A DNA stretch of 60,613 nt from Brevibacterium senegalense (GCF_000285835.1 NZ_HE978601.1:530543-591155); one strand, 5' to 3'. Shown: positions 1-8,697, numbered from the stretch's first letter. Translations and numbers: made by a program. The notes: generated by a model not told the origin, from the sequence alone.

Positions 1-153
1 GGGGCGATTCACCGACGCGCGTTGGGGCGTGGCGTTGATTCCGTAAGTCCTGGGTGCGCCGGTCTTGGGCATGCCCGTGTGGCCGGCCTCGCTGCCGGTG
101 ATGTTCCACTGTGGTTCCTCGGGTCTGGCCGTTGACCGGCTGGTGGACTGGTT
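1..153. other. Unassigned sequence at left edge
   Basis: This stretch should hold the rest of the transposase gene at 154-1038 if that gene were intact. Reading past the stop at 154, none of the three minus-strand frames continues the IS1380 fold. One frame reads open to the edge (it includes EPQWNITGSEAGHTGMPKTG) but I do not recognise it. The simplest view is that another insertion or deletion joined foreign DNA to the transposase near position 175. I can assign no function. Confidence 0.35.
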
Positions 154-1038
154 CTACGCGGTCTTTGGTGGCGGGGTGCCGGTGTCCTCGTCGAAGATCG
201 CCTGCGGGTACTTGATGCCGGTCCAGGTCTTGTCGTCGATGGTGGCGATGGCGGCTTTGACGGCCTTGTCCATCCGCACGGTGACGGAGACATCGGCCCC
301 CGCGGTGAGCGCGGCGGCCACGGTGGGGTGTCCGTAGAAGGCTGAATCAGCGCGAACCAGTACCCGGGTGCCAGCGGCCGGAGGCATTCGCTTCAGAGTG
401 GACAGGGCCTCGGAGACGAACCGGGAGGCCCCTCGTGGGGAACCGGCACTTCCCTTGCGCAGCCGCTGGCCCAGGATCACCGGGGCCGTATCGGCGGTGC
501 TGGCGGTGGCCAGCAGCGCGTTGAGCCCGCGGACCCCGGAGTACCCGTACCCGGAGCCCTGCTTCTGGTAACCGTGGACCTCGATGATCGTGTCGTCCAC
601 GTCAACAAACACCAACCCTGGGTCGGAATCGGCAGCGGCCGGAGCACCCAGTAGCGGGGCCCGGTCAGCCAGCCCTGCCAGGAAACGAGAGGCGACCGCG
701 TCGAGCTGCCGGACGTGCCCGAAGGTGAAGGAGCGTAGGAACGAACCCAGCGTCGACGGCGCATAACAGGCGTTGAAGAGCCGCTTCATCGCCCCATGGC
801 GCAGGATGGCCATATCCTCGATGCTGTCCGCGCCGGCGCACATCCCGGCTACCAGAGCCGATACTTTCGCCCCGGCATTGGCACCCTTGTCCGTCGGCAC
901 CGTCAACTGTCTGCCGGCCAGCGAGTGCAAGCCCGATTCTCGAGCCAGTTCCATCACCGGCACCAGCCCCGCAGAGCCGACAATATTGGGCTCGTCGAAG
1001 GAAACTGACAGGGCTGATCGGGTGTGGGAAACTTGCAT
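154..1038 (-). pseudogene. IS1380-type transposase, C-terminally truncated
   Basis: The 294 residues match the N-terminal part of IS1380-type DDE transposases. The catalytic-core stretch LVFVDVDDTIIEVHGYQKQG carries the first acidic residues, and VRADSAFYGHPTV carries the second aspartate. Family members are usually about 450 residues or more. Here the frame ends in TPPPKTA just after FDEDTG, so the region with the catalytic glutamate is missing. It should therefore be inactive. The gene begins at 1038, just before the HPr-kinase-like gene on the other strand. The terminal inverted repeat should lie between about 1040 and 1140, but I could not define it. Confidence 0.8.
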
Positions 1039-1167
1039 CTACGAGATGCCCTCTCATCGCGGTGGAACGGAACCTTAGACAAGTCCCATTCTCCCCGGTC
1101 AGACGGGCATTTCGTCTTTAATTACGTCCCCCCGATCAACGCAACGATCGGTGGATCAAGGCTTAGG

Positions 1168-2460
1168 ATGAATCCGATCGGCTCGATGAGTCCGGCCGGC
1201 TCGGCCCCACCGCCCCCAGGCCCCACCGCCCCCAGGACACGCATGGCACCCACCTCCGCCCACCCTCACCTGTCTGTGGACCTCTCCACCGGCGGCGTGA
1301 CGGTCCGACTGCGCTTCTCCCCCGCGCTCGCGGATCTGGCGCAGGAGATCCGGTCCCTGTGGTCGCACGCGCTCGCGGATGAGGCGGTTTCCCCGGCGGT
1401 CCTCGACGTCATCGCGCCGGGTGAGACGGCGGAGTGGAGTGTCGATGCCGGCGCGGTGCCGCGCGTCCACGTGATCGGGCCGGGCGCTCCGGACGGGACG
1501 TTCGTCGTCTCGGGCCACGTCACGACCGCCGTCATCCAGCAGCTGCTGGGGACGCGACTCCTGCTCCACGCCGGCGCGATCGCACATCCGGAGCTGGGCA
1601 CCGTGCTCGTCGTGGGGCCCTCCGGCGCGGGCAAGTCGACCTCCACGACCGCTCTGGGGCGGGGCGGCACCTATCTGACGGACGAGCTCACGATCCTCGA
1701 TCCCCATACCCGCCGCGTCACCGCCCACCCCAAACCCGTGTCGCGCGTGGTGCACGGGGATGGCGACCCAGCCGCGGCCTCGGGCGCGGGGTTCCGGCAC
1801 AAGCGGGACCTCCCGCTGGCCCGGCTGGGGCTGCGGCCGGGCACCTTGGCAGCGGCTCCGGCGCACGTACTGCTGCTGGACCGGCAGGAGGCTGCGAGCG
1901 ACGACTCCGGCGCACAGACGGACGACTCCGGCGCGCGGTCCGGTGACGTCGTGACCGCGCAGCGGGTCCCCCACGTCCAGGCGCTCCACACGCTGGTCGC
2001 CCAGTCGTCTTCGACATGGCGGGTGGACGGCGGGCTGGCACGGCTGACGGAGATGCTGGACGACGTGGGCGGAGCGCTGGCGGTGCGGTACGCGGAAGCC
2101 GTGGACCTGGCGGCGCGACTGCCCGAGGTCGTGGATCAGCCCCGGCTGCAGGCGTCGTGGCGACACGTGCCCGGGCGCACCCCGGAGGCGCCGCCGCCCG
2201 GGCACCACGGGCTGGCGGCGTTCGCGGACGCGGTGGTGTTCGAGGACTCGGTGGCGGTCCTGCGCGAGGGACAGCTCGTGACCGCCCGAGGACTGGGCGC
2301 ACTCCTGTGGGACATCCTCGAGGCCGACGGCCCGTGCACCTCCGCGATGCTCCTGGACGAACTCATCCCGCTGCTGGGCGACGATCCCCGCGCGGCGGAG
2401 CACCTCGAGGCCGCCCTGGCCCCTCTACGCGACGAGGGGCTGCTGGCGCCGGGGATGTGA
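1168..2460 (+). CDS. HPr-kinase-like P-loop protein with C-terminal PqqD-like domain
   Basis: The centre holds a HPr kinase-like fold: LLLHAGAIAHPELG, then the Walker A motif GPSGAGKST, then YLTDELTIL in the usual place of the second acidic motif. The last ~85 residues (from GLAAFADAVVFEDSVAVLRE) resemble the PqqD winged-helix domain, which in RiPP pathways binds precursor peptides. Such fusions are usually annotated as serine kinases of unknown substrate. Start is uncertain: ATG 1168 gives about 430 residues, while ATG 1243 has a better AGGA at proper spacing and begins just before the conserved region. No RiPP precursor or maturase is visible nearby. It may be co-transcribed with the enoyl-CoA hydratase 55 bp downstream. 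Confidence 0.7.
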   Translation: MNPIGSMSPAGSAPPPPGPTAPRTRMAPTSAHPHLSVDLSTGGVTVRLRFSPALADLAQEIRSLWSHALADEAVSPAVLDVIAPGETAEWSVDAGAVPRVHVIGPGAPDGTFVVSGHVTTAVIQQLLGTRLLLHAGAIAHPELGTVLVVGPSGAGKSTSTTALGRGGTYLTDELTILDPHTRRVTAHPKPVSRVVHGDGDPAAASGAGFRHKRDLPLARLGLRPGTLAAAPAHVLLLDRQEAASDDSGAQTDDSGARSGDVVTAQRVPHVQALHTLVAQSSSTWRVDGGLARLTEMLDDVGGALAVRYAEAVDLAARLPEVVDQPRLQASWRHVPGRTPEAPPPGHHGLAAFADAVVFEDSVAVLREGQLVTARGLGALLWDILEADGPCTSAMLLDELIPLLGDDPRAAEHLEAALAPLRDEGLLAPGM

Positions 2461-2515
2461 CCGGGACTGTGACCGGGCCCTCGCCGGTCGCACACCCGCG
2501 ACGTAGCATGGCGGC

Positions 2516-3289
2516 ATGTCTGATCTCATCCTCACGTCCACGCAGAGCGCCGTCACGACGATCACCCTCAACTCGCCGCAGACGCGCAACGCCCTGTCCA
2601 TGGACCTCATGGGGGCGCTGCGCGACGAACTCGCGGCGATCGGCGAGGACACCTCCGTCCACGCGGTCGTCCTGGCGGCGGAGGGGCCCGTGTTCTCCTC
2701 CGGCCACAACCTCAAGGAGGTGCGCGGCGCGGAGCTGGAGCGCCAGCAGGAGATCTTCGACCTGTGCACCGACCTCATGCTCACGATCCGGCGCATCCCG
2801 CAGCCGGTCATCGCCCGCGTCCAGGGGCTGGCGACCGCCGCCGGCGCGCAGCTGGCGACGACGTGCGACCTGGTCGTCGCCGCGACGTCCGCGCAGTTCG
2901 CGACGCCGGGGGTGAAGATCGGGCTGTTCTGCTCGACGCCGGGGGTCGCGATCGCCCGCGCCCTGCCCACGAAGCAGGCGATGCGGATGCTCCTGACCGG
3001 CGACCCCGTCTCCGCGCAGCGCGCCCTGGAGCTGGGCATGGTCTCCGACGTCGTGGACGACGACATGCTCCAGCGGGCCACGGACGAACTGGCGACGAAG
3101 ATCGCCGGCGCCTCGTCCGCGACCGTCGCGATCGGCAAGGAGGCGTTCTACCGCCAGCTGAGCATGCCCGTCGAGGACGCCTACCGCGAGATGTCCGACA
3201 CGATGGCGAAGAACGCCGTCATCGCGGACGCGCAGGAGGGCATCGACGCCTTCCTCACCAAGCGCGAGCCCACGTGGCAGGGACGGTGA
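2516..3289 (+). CDS. Enoyl-CoA hydratase/isomerase family protein
   Basis: A 257-residue crotonase-fold protein of normal length. FSSGHNLKEV forms the first oxyanion-hole segment, and RVQGLATAAGAQLATTCDLV is the second. Typical members hydrate trans-2-enoyl-CoA or isomerise acyl-CoA thioesters in fatty acid or amino acid breakdown. The substrate cannot be read from sequence. The usual hydratase glutamates are not obvious, because the segment after CDLV reads VAATSAQFATPGVKIGLFCS, as in many uncharacterised crotonases. An out-of-frame ATG lies 8 bases upstream of the chosen ATG. The gene follows the kinase-like gene by 55 bp and precedes the epimerase gene by 93 bp. Confidence 0.85.
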   Translation: MSDLILTSTQSAVTTITLNSPQTRNALSMDLMGALRDELAAIGEDTSVHAVVLAAEGPVFSSGHNLKEVRGAELERQQEIFDLCTDLMLTIRRIPQPVIARVQGLATAAGAQLATTCDLVVAATSAQFATPGVKIGLFCSTPGVAIARALPTKQAMRMLLTGDPVSAQRALELGMVSDVVDDDMLQRATDELATKIAGASSATVAIGKEAFYRQLSMPVEDAYREMSDTMAKNAVIADAQEGIDAFLTKREPTWQGR

Positions 3290-3382
3290 CGCAGGGCCTC
3301 GGCGGGCCTTCCTCGCAGGCGCCTCCGCAGGCACTACCCTGAGGGGCGAATCCGTCTGTGCGAACCTGGGAGGCGCCTGTCC

Positions 3383-4438
3383 ATGACCGTCATCGTCACC
3401 GGCGCCTCCGGTCTGGTGGGGCGCCACGTCGTGCGGGCGCTGCAGAGGCGCGGCACGCCCGTCATCTCTGTGGGACGGGCCTCGGCGACTGCGGATGCGG
3501 GGGCGGGGACCTCCACGGCGACCGCGTCCCGAGGTGCGGGGTCCGCGAGGCCGGCTGCGGCCTCGGCGTCGTCCGCAGCGACCGGTGAGTCCGGGCTGCC
3601 ACCCGTCCACCACGTCGAGTGGGACATCCGCGAGGACGCGCCCGTCGACGTGCAGGCGCTGGCGCGCCGGGCGACGGCCGTCGTCCACTGCGCCCGCCTG
3701 AGCGCGGACTGGGGCAGCCCGGACGAGTTCCACGCGGTCAACACGGCGGGCACCCGCCGCGTGCTCGACACGTTCGCGCACGCGCGGATCATCCACCTGT
3801 CCTCGGCCGCGGTGTACGGCCTGCACGAGGAGCACGCCCACCTCTACGAGGAGGCTGGCCCGCTCGAGGAGTCCCGCTACCGGGATCCGTTCGCGCGCAC
3901 GGCCTCTCTCGCCGAGGCCGTCGTCACCCGCGTGCACCCGCGCGCCCTGATCCTCCGGCCGGCCCGCATCTACGCGCCCGGGGAGGACGACGGCGTGCTC
4001 GAGTCTCTCACCCGGTTCTCCCGGAAGGGCGTCTACGAGCTGCCCGGCGGCGGGAAGGTGTCGACGATGCTGGCGCACATCGACACGGTCGTCGAGGCCG
4101 TGCTGGCCGGGCTGGACCGCCCGGACGTCCGGGGGCCCGTCAACGTCGCGGACCCGCAGCCGTACGTCCTCAAGCAGGCGCTCACCACGTATCTGGCGCG
4201 GACCGACCACCCGTACCAGCCGCTGGACGAGCGGGCCGCGGACCTGGCGACCGGGCGGGCGTGGCTGGCGCAGCGGCGGGTCAAGACGCCCACGGCCAAC
4301 AATCGCCCCACGCACACGGTCACGGAGATCGCCGCGTACACGAAGAAGCGGACGTACAGCCTGGACCGGCTCACGCGCCTGCTGGGGGTGGAGCCGGCGC
4401 AGCGCCTGGCGCCCAGCCCCGGCGACGCGGTGGGGTGA
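3383..4438 (+). CDS. NAD-dependent epimerase/dehydratase-like protein (extended SDR)
   Basis: A 351-residue extended SDR. TGASGLVGRHVV near the N-terminus is the GxxGxxG nucleotide-binding turn, HLSSAAVYG is the strand carrying the catalytic Ser, and LILRPARIYAPGEDDGV is the family's post-catalytic segment. The usual YxxxK dyad appears changed: the place of DPYxxxK reads DPFARTASLAEA, with Phe for Tyr and Ala for Lys. Residues ~35-70 are a low-complexity Ala/Ser/Thr insert between the first strand and the next conserved block. It may bind nucleotide but lack classical redox catalysis. Substrate unknown. It converges with the LCP gene. Confidence 0.75.
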   Translation: MTVIVTGASGLVGRHVVRALQRRGTPVISVGRASATADAGAGTSTATASRGAGSARPAAASASSAATGESGLPPVHHVEWDIREDAPVDVQALARRATAVVHCARLSADWGSPDEFHAVNTAGTRRVLDTFAHARIIHLSSAAVYGLHEEHAHLYEEAGPLEESRYRDPFARTASLAEAVVTRVHPRALILRPARIYAPGEDDGVLESLTRFSRKGVYELPGGGKVSTMLAHIDTVVEAVLAGLDRPDVRGPVNVADPQPYVLKQALTTYLARTDHPYQPLDERAADLATGRAWLAQRRVKTPTANNRPTHTVTEIAAYTKKRTYSLDRLTRLLGVEPAQRLAPSPGDAVG

Positions 4439-4461
4439 GGCGGGGGCGCGGCGTGACGCCG

Positions 4462-4478
4462 GGGGCGTAGGGCGCCCC
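4462..4478. terminator. Possible bidirectional terminator between epimerase and LCP genes
   Basis: GGGGCG and CGCCCC form a short GC hairpin in the 44-bp gap between two convergent genes. There is no clear T-run, as is common in GC-rich actinobacteria. Confidence 0.35.
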
Positions 4479-4482
4479 ACCC

Positions 4483-5730
4483 TCACAGGTGGACGGTCTC
4501 CGCCTCCTGCGCGTACTCCGCGACCGTGTCGTTGGCGAACGCGTCCTGGATCTGCGCCTGCTTCTCCTCGTCGATGTTGAGGATCGCCTGCCCGTCCGAG
4601 GACGTGCCCGCCCCGCTGATGGGCGCGGAGAAGAACTCGACGTCCCCGGACCGCATCCCGCGCAGCTCGAACGCGAGCCCCGCGATCCGTGAGGCGTCCA
4701 GCTTGTCGTCGACGGTCATGTACGGCGAGAAGTCCCGCACGATGCCCGCGACCTTGGCCGGATTGCCCAGGGTGTCCGCTGCGATGATCTCGTCCATGAG
4801 CCCCGTGAGGAACGCCTGCTGGTTGCGGATGCGCTGCAGGTCGCCGTCCGCGAACATCTTGCGGGCGCGCACGAACGGCAGCGCTTCCTCGCCGGACAGT
4901 TCGTTGGGTCCCTCCGTGTACGTGTGCCCGTCGATCTCGAACTCCTGCTCCGAGTCGACGACCACTCCGCCCACGCTGTCCGTCAGCGCCTTGAAACCCT
5001 CGAAGTCCATGATCGCGACGTGGTGGATGGGTGCGCCGATGAAGTCGCTGATCGTCTGCGTGGCCAGCGGCAATCCGCCGAAGCTCATCGCCGCGTTGAT
5101 CTTCGCCTTGCCGGGCCCCTCGATGTCGACCCATGAGTCGCGCGGGATCGACATGATCTGCACGCCCTCCCGGTCCCCGTCGACGTGCATGACCATGATC
5201 GTGTCCGACCGGTTGCCGCGCGCATCCCCTGCGTAGTCGACGTCCTCGTCGCGGGCGTCCGAACCCAGCAGCAGGATGTTCACATCAGACGTCGCGACCG
5301 GCTGCTCGCCGCCGAACACCTCGTCCTCGCCCAGCTGGTTCGAGTTCCCGTTCCACAGGCTGGCCAGGAAGAACACGTAGGCGGCGATCGCCGCGATGAG
5401 GAGGAGCAGGAGGACGAGGAACCCGGCCAGCACCTTCCGTCCGGTCGTCTTCCTCGTCGACTTCCGGGTGATCCGCGAGGAGCCGCCGGCACCGCGGGAG
5501 GAGCCCCGCCTGCGCCGGCGCTTCTCCGCCTCCCGCTCCTCAGTGAGCGCGTCGTAGTCGTACGCCTCCGCCGAGGCCGTCGCCGCCGACCCGGGACCGA
5601 ACAGCGAGTAGAAATCCGACTCGTTCGCACCAGCATGTGCGCCGGTCCCCTGCGGATCAGTCCCGTTGAAACCGGCCCCGCCGGACCCGGTCCCGCCGGA
5701 GCCCCGCGGCCCGCCGCCGCCAGTCGTCAT
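4483..5730 (-). CDS. LytR-CpsA-Psr (LCP) family cell-wall polymer transferase
   Basis: A 415-residue membrane-anchored LCP protein. These enzymes attach wall teichoic acids, arabinogalactan or capsule to peptidoglycan from undecaprenyl-linked donors, acting outside the membrane. Residues 1-90 are a Gly-rich then Lys/Arg-rich cytoplasmic tail, followed by a single membrane helix (VLAGFLVLLLLLIAAIAAYV). The extracytoplasmic LCP domain shows NILLLGSDARD, the Arg/Asp motif RGNRSDTIMVMHVD, IPRDSWVDI and LPFVRARKMFADGDLQRIRN. ATG 5730 is chosen because it overlaps the pheA stop by ATGA; upstream codons in this frame lie inside pheA. It is last in a four-gene operon. Confidence 0.9.
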   Translation of the reverse strand: MTTGGGGPRGSGGTGSGGAGFNGTDPQGTGAHAGANESDFYSLFGPGSAATASAEAYDYDALTEEREAEKRRRRRGSSRGAGGSSRITRKSTRKTTGRKVLAGFLVLLLLLIAAIAAYVFFLASLWNGNSNQLGEDEVFGGEQPVATSDVNILLLGSDARDEDVDYAGDARGNRSDTIMVMHVDGDREGVQIMSIPRDSWVDIEGPGKAKINAAMSFGGLPLATQTISDFIGAPIHHVAIMDFEGFKALTDSVGGVVVDSEQEFEIDGHTYTEGPNELSGEEALPFVRARKMFADGDLQRIRNQQAFLTGLMDEIIAADTLGNPAKVAGIVRDFSPYMTVDDKLDASRIAGLAFELRGMRSGDVEFFSAPISGAGTSSDGQAILNIDEEKQAQIQDAFANDTVAEYAQEAETVHL

Positions 5731-6707
5731 CGTCCGGTCACCTCGTCCAGCCACGCCTGCGCCGCCGCGAACGCCTCGTCCGCGACGCGCGGGTCGACCG
5801 CCTTCTTCGTCCCGTTCAGCTCTGTCCGCGCGCCCGCGGCCATAGGGTACGACCCCAGGAACTGCAGCCGAGCCGCCACCCGATGGATCCCCCGCAGCGC
5901 CTCCGCCACCCGCGCTTCGTGCACGTGGCCCAGCGCGTCGATCGAGAACTGGTAGAGCCCCAGCCCGTCTCCCGTGGGCCGCGATTCGATGCGGGACATG
6001 TTGACCCCGCGCGCGGACAGCTGCTCGAGCATCTCCAGCAGCGCGCCCGCCCGGTCGCTGGCCAGCCCCACGACGAACGTGGTCCGGTCCCAGCCGGTGG
6101 GCTGCGGCAGCAGGCCGGGCCGCTGCACGCACACGAACCGGGTCTGCGCCCCGGTGTTCTCACCGATGTCGTCGGCCAGCACCTCGAGTCCGTACGTCTG
6201 CGCCGCCAGCAGCGGCCCGATGGCCGCCTGGTACGGCACGACGTCCGCCGAGGTCGTCCCCAGTTCCCGTGCCGCCTCCGCTGTCGAGCCGGTCGGGTGG
6301 TACGTGGCGTGCGGGGCGTGCTCCTGCATCCACAGGCGGGTCTGCGCCTCGCCGTGGGGGTGCGTGCCGAACGCGGTGAGCGTCTCGAGTGTGACGGTGC
6401 CCGGCCGGGCGGCGAGGACGAAGCGGACGGGGACCACGGCCTCGGCGACGATCTGCAGATTGCCCGCGCGTGTGAGCGCGTCCAGGGTCGCGGGCACTCC
6501 GCCCTCCACCGAGTTCTCGATGGGGACGACCGCTGCGTCGACCTCACCGCTGCGGACGGCGTCGAACATCTCGTTCTGGCTGCGCATGGGGACGCGCTCG
6601 ACGGTGTCGAGGACGTCGTGCTCCGTGAGGATGTCGATGAGCGCGGCCTCCGTGAAGGTCGCGGCGGGGCCCAGGTACGCGCAGCGCTTCGCGCCGGCGA
6701 GCGTCAT
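5727..6707 (-). CDS. pheA: Prephenate dehydratase
   Basis: Converts prephenate to phenylpyruvate, the committed step to phenylalanine. The 326-residue length fits the monofunctional actinobacterial form. The N-terminal catalytic domain starts AYLGPAATFTEAAL and includes VVPIENSVEGGV and the TRF motif in GAQTRFVCVQ, where Thr is catalytic. The C-terminal ACT domain carries NMSRIESRPT, whose ESRP motif mediates allosteric phenylalanine binding. It overlaps both neighbours by ATGA, so it is translationally coupled between the glycosyltransferase and the LCP gene. Confidence 0.95.
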   Translation of the reverse strand: MTLAGAKRCAYLGPAATFTEAALIDILTEHDVLDTVERVPMRSQNEMFDAVRSGEVDAAVVPIENSVEGGVPATLDALTRAGNLQIVAEAVVPVRFVLAARPGTVTLETLTAFGTHPHGEAQTRLWMQEHAPHATYHPTGSTAEAARELGTTSADVVPYQAAIGPLLAAQTYGLEVLADDIGENTGAQTRFVCVQRPGLLPQPTGWDRTTFVVGLASDRAGALLEMLEQLSARGVNMSRIESRPTGDGLGLYQFSIDALGHVHEARVAEALRGIHRVAARLQFLGSYPMAAGARTELNGTKKAVDPRVADEAFAAAQAWLDEVTGR

Positions 6708-7525
6708 GCGGTCCCGTCCTGCGCGTCACGGGGGCCGTCCGGCCTCGGCACGGGCGGCTGCTCCACGGTGCGGCGGCGACCGCCGGTCAGGCGGGCGCGA
6801 AGCTCGCGGGCGGCGAGCGCACGGGCGACGTCCCGGTACTGGGCCGCGCGGTGCAGCTGCGCCTTGAAGTCGCGGCCGGTGACGCGGTGCTGGAGGTCGC
6901 ACTCGACCTCGCGCACGCGCATGCCGGCCCACACGAGGTCGATCGTCATGCCGGTCTCCACGCCCCAGCCGGCGGCGAACGGCTGGGTCGCGTCGAAGGC
7001 CTCGCGGGTCATGCAGCGCATGCCGGACAGCGGCTGGGTGGCGCGGAAGCCGGACAGGCGCTCGATCCCGCTCTTCGCCAGACCCACGACCAGGCCGAAT
7101 CCACCGCCCTTGCGCTTCTGGGCCGGCAGGATCGCGATCGTCGCGTCCGCCTCGCCGGCGAGGATGGGCTGCGCCAGCGGCGCGGTCGCGGCCGCCGTGT
7201 CCTCGAGGTCGCCGTCGATGAAGAGGAGGGCGCGGTGGCGGTGGCGGGCGCCGGGCTCCAGCTGGGAGATCTCGCGATTGCGCACCGCGAACGAGCCCGT
7301 CATCATCGCCTGCGCCTTGCCCCGGTTCGTCGAGTGCGTGACGACCTGGGCGCCGGCCTCGCGAGCGCGGCGGCCCGTGTCATCGGTGGAGCCGTCGTCC
7401 ACGACCAGCACGAGGTCCGCACCCGGGATCGTGAGCGCGGAGGCGACCGTCGCGGCGATCCGCTCCGCCTCGTCCTTCGCCGGGATGATGACGGCGACGG
7501 AGGAGGGGGTCTGCTCCTCACTCAT
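6704..7525 (-). CDS. Family 2 glycosyltransferase
   Basis: A 273-residue soluble GT-A enzyme. VAVIIPAKDEAERI begins the nucleotide-sugar domain, LVLVVDDGSTDDT follows, and FIDGDLEDT supplies the DxD metal site. There is no membrane helix, unlike dolichol-type synthases. The C-terminus is Arg-rich. Acceptor and donor are unknown; placement with LCP and DUF5926 genes suggests an envelope role, which is inference. ATG 7525 overlaps the upstream DUF5926 stop, and its own stop overlaps the pheA start. Confidence 0.85.
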   Translation of the reverse strand: MSEEQTPSSVAVIIPAKDEAERIAATVASALTIPGADLVLVVDDGSTDDTGRRAREAGAQVVTHSTNRGKAQAMMTGSFAVRNREISQLEPGARHRHRALLFIDGDLEDTAAATAPLAQPILAGEADATIAILPAQKRKGGGFGLVVGLAKSGIERLSGFRATQPLSGMRCMTREAFDATQPFAAGWGVETGMTIDLVWAGMRVREVECDLQHRVTGRDFKAQLHRAAQYRDVARALAARELRARLTGGRRRTVEQPPVPRPDGPRDAQDGTA

Positions 7526-8406
7526 CGGATGGTGAGCTGGCGGGAGACGACACCGGCCTTGGCACGGCGCTCCTCGGCCTCGAGGGGCTGGGTGTTGGCG
7601 GCGGCCTCGGCGAAGCGCTCCTGGAAGGCGGCCAGGCCCTCCTCGAGGTCGTCCGGCTGGGTGCTGGGGTCGAACTCCCAGACCGGGACCGTGATGCCGT
7701 GGGCGCGGAAGCAGCCAAGGTAGCGACCGCCGTCGGTGCCCATGTCGTTCTGGCCGGCGGCGTGGAGGCGGGCGAGCGCGGTGAGGACGGACTCCTCGGG
7801 CTGGGTGAGGGCCCAGCGGACGTAGACGCGGCCGGACATGTTCGTCCAGTAGGCGGCGGGGGCGGAGACGAGCTTCTCCGTGGGGCTGATCGCCTCGTTG
7901 GCCTGGTCGAGGGCGGCGACGACCTCCTCGTCGCGCAGGGACTCGTCGTCCGGCAGCCAGAAGTCGAAGGTCTCCTGGACGCTGACGGTGAAGGGGACGT
8001 CCAGGTCCAGGATGTCCTGGAGGCGGGGGCCCTCGCCCGGCTGGGAGGTGACCTCGCGGTAGGAGCCGGGGGCGGCCTCGGCGACGGCCAGCAGCGCGGC
8101 GGCGATGTCGCGGGAGGGGTCCGGGGAGGAGAACGGCACCTGCAGACCGGCCATGAGCACACCGTCCGCGCGGTGCAGCGCCTGCCACGCGGCGGGCAGC
8201 AGGGAGGCGAAGGTGACGTCGTGTCCGCCGTACTCCTGGGTGAGCTTCGCGGTGGCGGTCGCGGCGGGGACCAGCTCGCGGAGGCAGACGAGATCCGCCT
8301 CGAACGGCAGGCCCTCGAACGGGCGGGGCACCCACGCGCCCGCCTGCGCCTTCGCCAGGCGCTTCGCGATGATCTCTTCCTTGGACTTCTTGGACTTCTT
8401 ACCCAT
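7522..8406 (-). CDS. DUF5926 family protein
   Basis: A 294-residue actinobacterial protein of unknown function, first in the operon DUF5926-glycosyltransferase-pheA-LCP. It opens with a basic run (GKKSKKSKEEIIAKRLAKAQ) that could bind nucleic acid or ribosomes, followed by WVPRPFEGLPFEADLVCLRE, which I recall as typical of DUF5926. There is no signal peptide or membrane helix. ATG 8406 was chosen over upstream in-frame codons because homologous sequence begins at MGKKSKK. The operon promoter must lie in the repeat-rich region just upstream. Confidence 0.8.
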   Translation of the reverse strand: MGKKSKKSKEEIIAKRLAKAQAGAWVPRPFEGLPFEADLVCLRELVPAATATAKLTQEYGGHDVTFASLLPAAWQALHRADGVLMAGLQVPFSSPDPSRDIAAALLAVAEAAPGSYREVTSQPGEGPRLQDILDLDVPFTVSVQETFDFWLPDDESLRDEEVVAALDQANEAISPTEKLVSAPAAYWTNMSGRVYVRWALTQPEESVLTALARLHAAGQNDMGTDGGRYLGCFRAHGITVPVWEFDPSTQPDDLEEGLAAFQERFAEAAANTQPLEAEERRAKAGVVSRQLTIR

Positions 8407-8467
8407 GCGGGCCAGTCTACGGGGGTGCGGGAGGGGTGCGTGGTGCGTGTCCGTGTCGTCCCTCCTT

Positions 8468-8572
8468 CTTCTACATGCCGGTGCGTCCGTCATCTACGTG
8501 CCGGTGCGTCCGTCTTCTACATGCCACTGTGTTGGCGGAATCCCCACGTGCATCTACTTACCACTTTGCTCG
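8468..8572. repeat. Degenerate 23-bp tandem repeat in divergent intergenic region
   Basis: CTACATGCCGGTGCGTCCGT (8471), CTACGTGCCGGTGCGTCCGT (8494) and CTACATGCCACTGTG (8517) recur with exact 23-bp spacing. A fourth, weaker copy (CTACTTACCACTTTGCTCG) starts near 8553. They lie 60-170 bp upstream of the DUF5926 start and about 310-410 bp upstream of the amidohydrolase. They could be operators or the edge of a genomic repeat family. No ORF through them is convincing. Confidence 0.6.
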
Positions 8573-8586
8573 CGAAGTCCATACGA

Positions 8587-8697
8587 GCATTCATGCACTT
8601 CGCGAAACTCGTTCCGGACGCCTCCAGCCCCTTCATCCACCTACGACGAACGTCGCGACGTACGGGAATGCATTCGTGCAGTTCGCGAGAGTCCGTT
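8587..8697. repeat. Pair of 27-28 bp direct repeats (GCATTCrTGCAsTTCGCGA)
   Basis: GCATTCATGCACTTCGCGAA at 8587-8606 and GCATTCGTGCAGTTCGCGAG at 8670-8689 match over nearly their whole length, and the similarity continues to GTT about 8 bases further. Each holds the palindromic TTCGCGA core. A related CTCGCGAAGTCC lies at 8570. Spacing is 83 bp. Together with the 23-bp repeats they fill the 471-bp gap (8407-8877) between divergent genes, where no gene was seen. Regulatory sites are possible. Confidence 0.5.

Noticed and set aside
2363..5134. Very long 923-residue leftward open frame
   Set aside because: It is antisense to the hydratase and epimerase genes, Arg/Gly-rich, and has no domain. 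Such frames are common in GC-rich DNA.
4483..6132. Long 549-residue frame fusing an extra N-terminus to the LCP protein
   Set aside because: The extra part lies inside pheA in another frame. The ATGA-coupled ATG at 5730 begins the family-like sequence.
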